This document shows, one piece after another, positions 24,566 through 31,417 of a DNA stretch of 38,325 bases (positions are counted from its first letter, which is position 1; each line of letters begins with the position of its first letter). The position numbers and the translations under genes are program-made. The notes beneath the pieces were generated by a model, which was not told the origin of the DNA, searched no databases, and saw only the letters and a list, made by a program, of their open reading frames with translations. This DNA comes from Planctomycetales bacterium (lineage in GTDB: Bacteria > Planctomycetota > Planctomycetia > Pirellulales > S012-138), in NCBI GenBank assembly GCA_015488215.1, contig WFOE01000091.1, forward strand, positions 1 to 38,325, read 5' to 3'.

Positions 24566-25999
24566 ATGAGCAGCACCGTCTGCCAGAGCAACTCGTCGCC
24601 AAAGCTCCAGACCACCGGCCGCGTGCTGGTGGTGGACGATCATGCTCCGGCCCGCGAGTCGATCCTCCTGGCCCTGCGCCACGCCGGGCATCACGCCTGC
24701 GGCTGCGCCAGTGGGGCCGAAGCCCTGGAACGGCTCCAGGAAGAGCCGTTCGACGTGGTGATTACCGACCTGCAAATGCCCGGCATGGATGGGCTGGAAC
24801 TAATCCGCACCATCCAGCGGCGGCGGATTGGAACCCAGGTGGTGATGATTACGGCCCACGCTTCGGTGGCCACGGCCGTGGAAGCGATGCGGCACGGAGC
24901 GTTGGATTACATCGAAAAACCGTTCGATGTGGCCCAGTTGGAAGCGCTGGTCCGCCGTGCCGTGGAGCGGGCGGCGTTGCTGGACGGCCAGCACCTGGAA
25001 CCCCCGCCCGCCGAGGGAGAACAAGGAGCGGTGCTGGTTGGCTCCAGTCAGGTGATGCAGCAGTTGCGCCGCCGTGTGGCCCAGGTGGCTCCCACGCCCG
25101 AGACGGTGCTCATCACCGGCGAGAGCGGCACGGGTAAGGAACTGGTAGCCCAGTTGATTCACCAGTGGAGCGACCGCGCGGCCCGGCCGATGATTAAGGT
25201 CAATTGTCCGGCCCTGCCGGCCCAGTTGGTCGAAAGCGAGCTGTTCGGACACACACGCGGGGCTTTCACCGGAGCCGACGCTCCGCGCAAAGGGCGCTTC
25301 GAGCTGGCTCACGAAAGCACGCTGCTGCTGGACGAAGTGACCGAAACCGACCTGGCTCTCCAGGCCAAATTGCTGCGCGTGCTGCAACAGGGCGAAATCC
25401 AACCCGTGGGCTCGGACCGCACGCTGGTGGTGGACGTACGCGTGCTGGCCACCACGAACCGCAACCTGCGCGAAGAAGTCCAACAAGGGCGTTTTCGGCA
25501 GGATTTGTTCTACCGGCTCAACGTGTTGCCGCTGGCCGTGCCTCCGCTGCGGCAACGCCGGGAAGACGTGCCCGAGCTGGTGGAACACTTCACCACCCAG
25601 GCGGCCCGACGGCTGGGACGCGACCCGGTCCGCCTCGCCCCTTGCGCCCAGCAGTTGTTGCAGGAATACCATTGGCCGGGCAACGTGCGGGAACTGGAAA
25701 ACCTGATTAAGCGGGCCACGGTGCTGGACCCGGGACGCCCCTACACGGCCGACGATCTCCGTCCCTGGCTTATCGACCCGGAAGGCGATTCGGCCGAACG
25801 GCTCCAGGTGCCCGTGGGAGTCAGTCTCCAGGAGATGGAACGGCGGTTGATCGAAGCCACGCTGGCCCATTTCGGCGGCCACCGTCGCAAAACAGCCGAA
25901 GCGTTGGGCATCGGCCTGCGCACGCTCACCGGCAAGCTGAAAAGCTACGGGCTGACCGGCTCGGCGGCTCGTTGCACGGCCACGCCCGAGGCCGCCTAG
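24566..25999 (+). CDS. FlrC/NtrC-type sigma-54 response regulator
   Basis: The product (477 aa) activates sigma-54 promoters when phosphorylated. Receiver domain at 18-135: acidic pair D24-D25, phosphoacceptor D68 in ITDLQMPGMDG, T97 and K118. AAA+ domain at about 157-385: Walker A GESGTGKE (185-192), the sigma-54 contact loop GAFTGA (232-237), Walker B LLLDEV (253-258) and the arginine-finger region ending in WPGNVRELENL. The C-terminal Fis-type helix-turn-helix is present (KTAEALGIGLRTLTGKLKSYGL). Together with the upstream kinase and downstream flgB it is probably the flagellar class activator. No strong ribosome site precedes the ATG. Confidence 0.93.
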   Translation: MSSTVCQSNSSPKLQTTGRVLVVDDHAPARESILLALRHAGHHACGCASGAEALERLQEEPFDVVITDLQMPGMDGLELIRTIQRRRIGTQVVMITAHASVATAVEAMRHGALDYIEKPFDVAQLEALVRRAVERAALLDGQHLEPPPAEGEQGAVLVGSSQVMQQLRRRVAQVAPTPETVLITGESGTGKELVAQLIHQWSDRAARPMIKVNCPALPAQLVESELFGHTRGAFTGADAPRKGRFELAHESTLLLDEVTETDLALQAKLLRVLQQGEIQPVGSDRTLVVDVRVLATTNRNLREEVQQGRFRQDLFYRLNVLPLAVPPLRQRREDVPELVEHFTTQAARRLGRDPVRLAPCAQQLLQEYHWPGNVRELENLIKRATVLDPGRPYTADDLRPWLIDPEGDSAERLQVPVGVSLQEMERRLIEATLAHFGGHRRKTAEALGIGLRTLTGKLKSYGLTGSAARCTATPEAA

Positions 26000-26020
26000 C
26001 ACGTTCCCGGAGGGTGAACC

Positions 26021-26473
26021 ATGTTTCTGCAAGGCATGTTTTCCGGCAGCCCCATCCCTCTGCTGGAGCAGGTGGTTCGCTTCACCGAACACCGGCATCA
26101 CATTCTGGCCGGGAACATCGCCAACCTGGACACGCCCGGGTACCGCGTGCGCGACCTGTCGGTGCCGAAGTTCCAGCAGCAGCTTCGCCAGGCGGTGGAG
26201 GCTTCGCGCCGCCGGGGGCTTCCCGGCCCGGCGTCGGCCCTGCCGGCGATAAGCAGCGTGTCGGGTTTTTCCTCCCCGGGAAGCGAACTGCCGCTGGACC
26301 AGGTGGCCGAAAACCTCAGCTCGCTGCTGTACCACGACCAGAGCAACGTCAGCCTGGAACGGCAGATTGCCGAGATGGTAAAGAACCAGCTCCAGCACAA
26401 TCTGGCCTTGTCGATTATGGCCAATCAGTTCCGGCTACTGCGGGCGGCCATCGGCGAATCGGCCGACGTGTAG
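26021..26473 (+). CDS. flgB: Flagellar basal-body rod protein FlgB
   Basis: FlgB (150 aa) forms the proximal rod and is exported by the flagellar type III system without a signal peptide. The N-terminal rod motif HHILAGNIANLDTPGYRVRD (26-45) is diagnostic, and the C-terminal helix (LERQIAEMVKNQLQHNLALS) is the matching half of the coiled coil. The ribosome site GGAGG lies 10 bases before the ATG, and the gene starts 21 bases after the sigma-54 activator stop. In most genomes flgC and fliE follow directly; here a 526-base repeat-rich gap and a DUF3179 gene follow, so flgB is separated from the usual partners. Confidence 0.95.
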   Translation: MFLQGMFSGSPIPLLEQVVRFTEHRHHILAGNIANLDTPGYRVRDLSVPKFQQQLRQAVEASRRRGLPGPASALPAISSVSGFSSPGSELPLDQVAENLSSLLYHDQSNVSLERQIAEMVKNQLQHNLALSIMANQFRLLRAAIGESADV

Positions 26474-26565
26474 CCCAGGGCCGGTAAAAAATCGTCCCCG
26501 GACGGGAACTGAGTCCCCGGCCAATCGTCCTTGAGCAAATCAGCAGACGCTTCGGCTCGGCGCAT

Positions 26566-26744
26566 CGGCGAGCCCCGGACTTCAGTCCGGGGAGGCGATT
26601 GCATGAATCAACGTCGATTCTTGCACTGGAGCGGAAGCTCCCAGTGGCTGCGGCTGGAGCCGCCTCCGCCGACTAAAGTCGGCGGCTCGCCAGGTGCGAG
26701 AATGCAGGAACCGGCGCTGATTCTTGCCTTGGTGCGGAAGCACC
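26566..26744. repeat. Palindromic repeat cluster 5 after flgB
   Basis: In order: CCCCGGAC/GTCCGGGG around TTCA (26573-26592), GGAGC/GCTCC around GGAA (26628-26641), GCGGCT/AGCCGC (about 26649-26662), CCGCCGAC/GTCGGCGG around TAAA (26666-26685) and GGTGC/GCACC around GGAA (26731-26744). The first four modules match the order at 3251-3372. The stretch to about 26800, with cacgcctccacgcc, recurs inverted at 35695-35751. The rest of 26474-26999 holds only the leader of the next gene. Confidence 0.85.
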
Positions 26745-26896
26745 CTGCTCATCCCCCCACGCCTCCACGCCTTCACACCCTTCGCATGAGCCGGCGGTTC
26801 GCCGGAAAACAATGCGACCTGCGTCTGCTAAGAAACTAATCCCCACTTCTCTTCCCCGCTGCGTATCGGGTTCTCAACGGCAGCACGAGTGGTTCG

Positions 26897-26926
26897 TTGG
26901 CACAGAGGGTGCGGACTCGGTAAAGT
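26897..26926 (+). promoter_or_regulatory. Candidate promoter of the DUF3179 selenoprotein gene
   Basis: TTGGCA (26897-26902), 18-base spacer, TAAAGT (26921-26926). The same place also reads TGGCACAGAGGGTGC (26898-26912), which has the GG-N10-GC spacing of sigma-54 promoters, although the -12 element is GTGC rather than TTGC. Either would give a leader of roughly 65-75 bases. Confidence 0.4.
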
Positions 26927-26999
26927 AGAAACAGGCGGCGCCGGGACTGGGCAGGGGTGGGCTTTTCCGGGGCCGGAGTTGGCTGGTGAGGAGCTCGTG

Positions 27000-28091
27000 G
27001 TGAGCTGGCGTCTTAAGAGGGTTGGGTTCCACTGGCCGGCAATCCTGTTGGCCGGAGTCGCGTTGGTTGCGGCCGGAGGAGTCTTTTTCTGGAACCGCTT
27101 GCTCCAGCAATCGGCGGCCCAGCTCGGTCGCCAAACCGACCCAAAACCTACCAACGAATTGCTTGCTCGGGTCGGGAACAACGTGGACCGGGACTTCCGG
27201 CCTGCAATCATCTTCGAGCGTCCTTTCCCCACAATTACCAAACTGACCGTCAAAACTGTCCGGGAAGCGGAAAAGTTGCTCCGTGCCGATGAGCTGGTCC
27301 TGGGGGTGGAGATTGAGGGCCAGGCGAGGGCTTATCCGATCAACTCCCTGACCGGGCCTCGCCGCGAAGTGTTCAACGATACGCTGGCCGGCCAGCCCAT
27401 TGCCGCCACGTGGTGACATCTGTGTTTCAACGGCATCGTGTATGCCAGACGGGTCGGAGGGCGGACGCTGACGTTGGGCGTCTCGGGCATGTTGTGGCAG
27501 TCCAGCGTGGTGCTGTACGACAAAGAAACCGGCAGCTTGTGGAGCCATCTGCTGGGCGTGGCCAAAGGGGGCCCACTGCGCGGAACGCGGCTGAAACAAA
27601 TCCCCTCGACAATCACCACCTGGGAACAATGGGTGGCCACCCACCCGCAGAGCACGGTGGGTTTTCTGCCACGCAGTGCAAGGCGATTCACCCGCGGGTT
27701 TTACCAGTTGCGGCCGGGGCAGTTCGTCGTCGGCCTGCGCCGCGGAAAACACGCCCGAGCCTGGGACCTGGCCGAGTTGGCCGCGTTGGATTCCCCCAGC
27801 GTGAACGAAACCTGGCAGGGAATCCCCCTGGTCGTGGTGCTGGAGAAGGAAAGCTACACCGCCCGCATCTTCTCCCGCCGCGTGGGCAACCGGGTGCTGG
27901 AGTTTTCCTGGCAGGGGGACCGCTGGGTGGACCGGCAAACCGGCACCTCCTGGCATCCGGTCACGGGGCTGGCCCTGGACGGGGAGCTGAAAGGAAAGCG
28001 GCTCGAAGCCCTGGATGGCATTCTTTCCTACCGCCGCGCGTGGCAGGATTTCCATCCCGGGAGCAGCTATTGGCCTTCCCGGTCCCGTTGA
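27000..28091 (+). CDS. DUF3179 protein with in-frame TGA, candidate selenoprotein (UxxC)
   Basis: Read through the TGA at 27414-27416 the product has 363 residues. Residues 13-30 form a membrane helix, and the rest is a DUF3179 domain, probably outside the cytoplasm. Conserved stretches lie on both sides of the TGA in the same frame: VFNDTLAGQPIAATW before it, and FNGIVYARRVGGR, LGVSGMLWQSSVVLYD, ETGSLWSHLLG and GTRLKQIP after it. The family normally has C-P-L-C after that Trp/Tyr; here it reads TGA-His-Leu-Cys, giving Sec139-x-x-Cys142. The frame stays open for 225 codons after the TGA. GTG at 27000 is used because GAGGAG lies six bases before it. The DUF3179 function is unknown, but UxxC suggests a thiol/selenol redox centre. 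A point-mutated pseudogene or sequencing error is the main alternative. Confidence 0.8.
27414..27450 (+). promoter_or_regulatory. Candidate bacterial SECIS hairpin
   Basis: Directly after the TGA the mRNA can form GGCAU (27432-27436), loop CGUGU (27437-27441) and AUGCC (27442-27446), with a possible lower GUU/GAC pairing (27424-27426 with 27448-27450). The loop starts 20 bases after the TGA and has G in its second position followed by U. As I recall, bacterial SECIS models ask for a loop 16-37 bases from the UGA, an upper stem of at least four pairs and a G among the first two loop bases; all are met. The stem is short, so this alone is weak evidence. Confidence 0.6.
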
Positions 28092-28140
28092 AAAAGGCGT
28101 GGCGACTTGGGGTCGTGAACGAGCGGCAAGGGCGGCATAA

Positions 28141-28620
28141 TCAAGCCGACTCAGCATTTGGCTGGGAACGCCGCTTGCGCATGGTGACCTGGTTGCCTTT
28201 TTCGTTGTAGGCCACCTCGGACATGAAGTTGCGCATCAGCATCAGCCCGCGGCCACAGGGGCGTTCCAGATTCTCCGGCGCGGTGCAGTCGGGCACATCT
28301 TCCGGGTTGAAACCGGCCCCCTGATCCGTGATGCGGATGTGGAACTCATCCCGGGAGACACGGCACCAGATGTGGACCTGTTTATTGGGGTCCATCCGAT
28401 TGCCGTGTTTCATGGCGTTGACCAGGGCTTCTTCCAGTGCCAGGTGGATACCGAACAGGTCGCGCTGCCCCCATTGGAATTGTTGCAGTTTCTCCAGAAT
28501 CTGGTTTAGGACCTGGCTGGCTATTTCCAGATCGGTCGGGATGCGTTGTTCCCAGACCCAATCCGATTGCGTGTTGGCTTGATTCACGGGTTTGACATCC
28601 GAGGTGGGCACGGAGTTCAT
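28141..28620 (-). CDS. RsbW-like anti-sigma/ATP-binding serine kinase
   Basis: The product (159 aa) is a stand-alone GHKL ATPase of the anti-sigma-factor kinase type. It has the N box LALEEALVNAMKHGN with Glu and Asn, G1 in DQGAGFNPED and G2 in GRGLMLMRNFM. There is no His phosphoacceptor domain, which separates it from histidine kinases. Such proteins bind a sigma factor or phosphorylate an STAS antagonist on Ser. The ATG at 28620 is chosen because homology starts after it; an upstream ATG at 28671 is possible. An STAS-domain gene lies upstream in the same direction, 224 bases away, making a likely partner-switch pair. No sigma factor or phosphatase is nearby. Confidence 0.88.
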   Translation of the reverse strand: MNSVPTSDVKPVNQANTQSDWVWEQRIPTDLEIASQVLNQILEKLQQFQWGQRDLFGIHLALEEALVNAMKHGNRMDPNKQVHIWCRVSRDEFHIRITDQGAGFNPEDVPDCTAPENLERPCGRGLMLMRNFMSEVAYNEKGNQVTMRKRRSQPNAESA

Positions 28621-28844
28621 CGCAGTGGGTCCATCAAGTTCTCTTCGTAACCCGGGCGGATCGAACATCACCGGAGCGAGCTCCGGCGGCCGAACCGCCT
28701 TGAACGCTGTGTTCCGTGGGATCGGTCAGGTCTTTCGCAGCGGCTACACCGGCGCGGACGGCCGCTTCGAGCAGCCGTTAGGCTACTCGGTTTGCGGACT
28801 TTTGGCAAATAAGTCGCCCTCTCCTCTGCGGTCGAACCGCCGGT
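28621..28844. other. Spacer between the STAS and RsbW-like genes with small palindromes
   Basis: It contains CCGGAG/CTCCGG around CGAG (28671-28686), GGCGG/CCGCC around CCGAA (28685-28699) and GCGGT/ACCGC around CGA near 28829-28841. These are of the same size as the intergenic hairpins elsewhere but do not share their sequence. No gene is seen. Confidence 0.45.
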
Positions 28845-29222
28845 TCATTTAGCCGGATCCGCCTCGGCCGAAGCAGCTCCGGCGATGGCCTGCTCTCGAT
28901 CCGGAAAAACCTGGAAAAGCTTGCCCAGTTGGGTAATGCGGAACAATTCCTGCAAATAGTTCGATAGCCGACACAAGCGAATCCAACCGCCCATCTTCGC
29001 CAGATTGCGTTGGAAGACGACCAGCTTGCCCAACGCGCGGCTGCTGACCAGTTCCACCTGGTGCAAGTCGAGCACCAGTCGGGTGTGTCCTTTCTTGACT
29101 AAGGCGTTCAGCGTGGCGAAGAACTGGTCGATGCCTTCGCTTTCGGAAATCCGCGGCAATTGCACCGTCACAACGGTCGCTTCGCCGTGCGACTCCACTT
29201 GGAAAAACTCGTTGCTGCTCAT
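28845..29222 (-). CDS. STAS-domain anti-sigma factor antagonist (RsbV/SpoIIAA-like)
   Basis: The product (125 aa) is a single STAS domain. The core reads RLVLDLHQVELVSSRALGKL; the Ser pair in VSSRALG is at the phosphorylation loop of SpoIIAA/RsbV proteins, where an RsbW-type kinase acts. A C-terminal Ala-rich tail follows residue 112. The frame is open far upstream to 30071 but the upstream part is antisense to nothing conserved and has no family resemblance; MSSNEFFQVE is the natural start. There is no clear ribosome site. The next gene in the same direction is the RsbW-like kinase. Confidence 0.87.
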   Translation of the reverse strand: MSSNEFFQVESHGEATVVTVQLPRISESEGIDQFFATLNALVKKGHTRLVLDLHQVELVSSRALGKLVVFQRNLAKMGGWIRLCRLSNYLQELFRITQLGKLFQVFPDREQAIAGAASAEADPAK

Positions 29223-29428
29223 TGCTGAAAGCCGTTCTTCTGCCAGAAGGGAACTGCCCGTTGCCGGGCGAGGGAAGATATGGGCCAGGGATATGCTCTT
29301 TCTTGCCGGCGGCCCGGACCACTCCATCTTCAAGGATTCCACTTTTCCTGTCAAACAAAAACCTCTTTCAAAAGTCGCTTCCGCGCGGAGTCTTCTCGTG
29401 TCGGCGACCTTACAACCGTTACCAAAGC

Positions 29429-30331
29429 TTAAGGTTCCCGGACTGGTTCGATCCGCCGCAACAGTTCGGCAATCTGCCGCCGGAGTGGCGCGTCGGCCAG
29501 CGGCCACGCCTGGCGGCAGAAGGCTCGGGCCGTTTTCAGCTTGCCTTGGGCGAAATACTGCTGGGCTTGTTGGAACAGCCGGGCGGCTCGTTCCCGATCC
29601 GCTTTGCGTTGCTGGACGGCCCGACGCCGCAGGGCGGCAAGCGAACCGCCCGGGTGATCGTTCCGCCAGGCAGTCCCGACCGGCTGCGAGCCGCCGCGAT
29701 GCTTGTGTTTTTTTCCAGACGCATGTCGTAGCGGAGCAGCCCGTCGAGCACGAGCAGGTGGCCGAACGGGGGCCGGAGGAAGCCGCAGCCGGCCCCGGGG
29801 CAAAGCGGCCGCAGCGCCGGCTCCCATGCCGGGAAGCGAAGTGGCCGCCTGGCGGGAGGGCAACTGTTCGATGGCCATTTGCAGCGGGCTCTTGTAGGGC
29901 ACTCCCGGCCAAGGGCGGCCCACCACCGGCACCACGCCCATCACAAAGGGGCTCCAGGTGCCGGCGAACATCGTGCCCGGCATCCCTTGCGTGACGGTAA
30001 GGCTTGGGGCCACCGTGGTGAACGAAGTGCGGGCGCCTTGACCGGCAAAAAAGTGCAACTGTCCCCGCCACGGGCTACCCTGGAAACCCACTCCCCCTTG
30101 AATACCCGCCCCCGGCTGAAAGCGGCCAAAGGGAGGCACAGCCGGCCCGCCGCCGAATCGGGCGAAAAAACCCGGTCCGTGCAACGACCACTGGGTACCC
30201 ATTTGCTCGAAGTAGCTATGCCCCACCGCGTGCATCGGCGTGGTGACGGTCACCTGCGGGGGGACCTGGGCCTGGGCCCCTGAGGCCACAACGGCCCAAG
30301 CGGCCACCAGTCCGCAGAGGGTTCGGCGCAT
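29429..30331 (-). CDS. Secreted protein of unknown function with TPR-like tail
   Basis: A 300-residue protein with a clear signal peptide (MRRTLCGLVAAWAVVASG, cleavage after AQA). The following 130 residues are Gly, Phe, Pro and Gln-rich (YFEQMGTQWSLHGPGFFARF, GGVGFQGSPWRGQLHFFAG) and look low in regular structure. A basic Arg/Pro stretch follows at about 185-235, and the last 65 residues are helical with one TPR-like motif (AARLFQQAQQYFAQGKLKTA). The ATG has GGAGGGAG eight bases upstream, the best ribosome site on this strand. It diverges from the dsbB-like gene. I do not recognise a described family; it may be a planctomycete-specific exported protein. Confidence 0.8.
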   Translation of the reverse strand: MRRTLCGLVAAWAVVASGAQAQVPPQVTVTTPMHAVGHSYFEQMGTQWSLHGPGFFARFGGGPAVPPFGRFQPGAGIQGGVGFQGSPWRGQLHFFAGQGARTSFTTVAPSLTVTQGMPGTMFAGTWSPFVMGVVPVVGRPWPGVPYKSPLQMAIEQLPSRQAATSLPGMGAGAAAALPRGRLRLPPAPVRPPARARRAAPLRHASGKKHKHRGGSQPVGTAWRNDHPGGSLAALRRRAVQQRKADRERAARLFQQAQQYFAQGKLKTARAFCRQAWPLADAPLRRQIAELLRRIEPVREP

Positions 30332-30468
30332 CGAACGGCTCCCTCCGGCAAGAGAATCCGGCCCGAGAGACATTGTGCAAAATCCCACGGCCGGGAGCAA
30401 ACCGATTCGCCGCTACGGCTTGTTCCGGCCCCGGAGAAGCAAAAAATCGGCACGCCAGTTGCAACATT

Positions 30469-30498
30469 TTGGCTCCGGCTGCCCCGTCCGGCTACACT
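30469..30498 (+). promoter_or_regulatory. Candidate promoter of the dsbB-like gene
   Basis: TTGGCT (30469-30474), 18-base spacer, TACACT (30493-30498), about 55 bases before the likely RNA start-to-ATG end. Both boxes match only four of six bases. Confidence 0.35.
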
Positions 30499-30561
30499 GG
30501 GAGTCCGGGCTGACGGTCCGGATGTGTCCATCCCCCACGGGTTGCGAAGGAGGACCAGGAG

Positions 30562-31146
30562 ATGCTGTTGGCACAAACGGGAGCCGGCACACAGGAAGCC
30601 CTGTGGTTCTGGATCGCTCTGCTGATTGCCGCCGGCGGCACAGGAGGAAGCCTGTGGCTGAGCCTGGGCAAAAAGCTCAAAGCCTGCCCGTTGTGTTTCT
30701 ACCAGCGGTCGTTTGTCATCGCCCCGTTGGGCGTGCTGCTGTTGGGGGCGTTGAGCGGCACGGGCCAGTGGGACCTGTTCGCCCTGCTTGCGCTGCCCGC
30801 GGCCACGCCCGGGCTGGCGATTGCCGTGTTTCACGTGTATCTGGAACTTTCCGGCAAGCTGGAATGTCCGCCGGGAGCCTTGAACCTGGGCAGTGTGCCC
30901 AAGCAGAGCTGCTTGATGTTCGTGCTGCTTACCGCGGCACTGGTGCTTCAGGCTCTGGGAGCCGAAGTGCCCGGGGCCTTGGGTACCGGGGGGCTGATCG
31001 CCATCGCCGTGCTCTTCGGCGTGTTGCTTGCCGCCGGTAGTGTGGCCGCCACCCCGGGACCGCCTCCGCCGCCGAAAGAACCGTACCCGGGACCGCCCGA
31101 GACTTGCCGTCCCCCGTACCGCGGGAGTGAACCCGCCGCCGCATAA
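30562..31146 (+). CDS. dsbB: DsbB-like disulfide oxidoreductase
   Basis: The product (194 aa) is a four-helix inner-membrane protein of the DsbB/BdbC family that reoxidises a periplasmic thiol oxidase and passes electrons to quinone. The first redox pair is C42 and C45 in ACPLCFYQRS, the family signature; the second is C102 and C117 in LECPPGALNL and PKQSC. A fifth hydrophobic helix near residues 128-158 and a Pro-rich tail extend beyond classical DsbB. A strong AAGGAGG ribosome site precedes the ATG. No DsbA-type partner is adjacent. The nearby DUF3179 selenoprotein could be a redox partner, but that is only proximity. Confidence 0.88.
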   Translation: MLLAQTGAGTQEALWFWIALLIAAGGTGGSLWLSLGKKLKACPLCFYQRSFVIAPLGVLLLGALSGTGQWDLFALLALPAATPGLAIAVFHVYLELSGKLECPPGALNLGSVPKQSCLMFVLLTAALVLQALGAEVPGALGTGGLIAIAVLFGVLLAAGSVAATPGPPPPPKEPYPGPPETCRPPYRGSEPAAA

Positions 31147-31417
31147 CCGGCCCGGAAAAACAAGCGCCGGGCCGAAAAGCGGCCAATGGCGAAGCCGCAG
31201 CAAGCCGCCACAATCCCGGGGAAGGAACACCGCTTCCTTCCCCGGCAAGGGCCCAGTACCGGCTGAAAGTCGTCTTGCCAGCAGGAGTCCTCAGCTTTCG
31301 GCGGGCTGGAGGCTTCCTCGTTTTTTCCTGGTTGCTTTACAGGACGGCCGAACCCGCAGTCGGTCGCTACCGTATTGGCACCGTAAGAGCTTCCGCCCGC
31401 TGAGCCAGAAGTTGCTT

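Noticed and set aside
24409-25137. Plus-strand open frame whose ATG overlaps the FlrB-like kinase stop
   Set aside because: The ATGA overlap looks like coupling, but the frame is out of phase with the response regulator and yields an Arg/Pro/Gly-rich product typical of a shifted GC-rich frame.
24800-26398. 532-codon minus-strand open frame opposite the sigma-54 activator and flgB
   Set aside because: Antisense to two firmly identified proteins and lacking any motif.
27414-27416. The TGA as the end of a truncated 138-residue protein, or as a simple pseudogene
   Set aside because: The same frame continues for 225 codons with intact DUF3179 motifs, the TGA is at the conserved Cys, and a SECIS-like hairpin follows. 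Kept as the alternative, not as the main reading.
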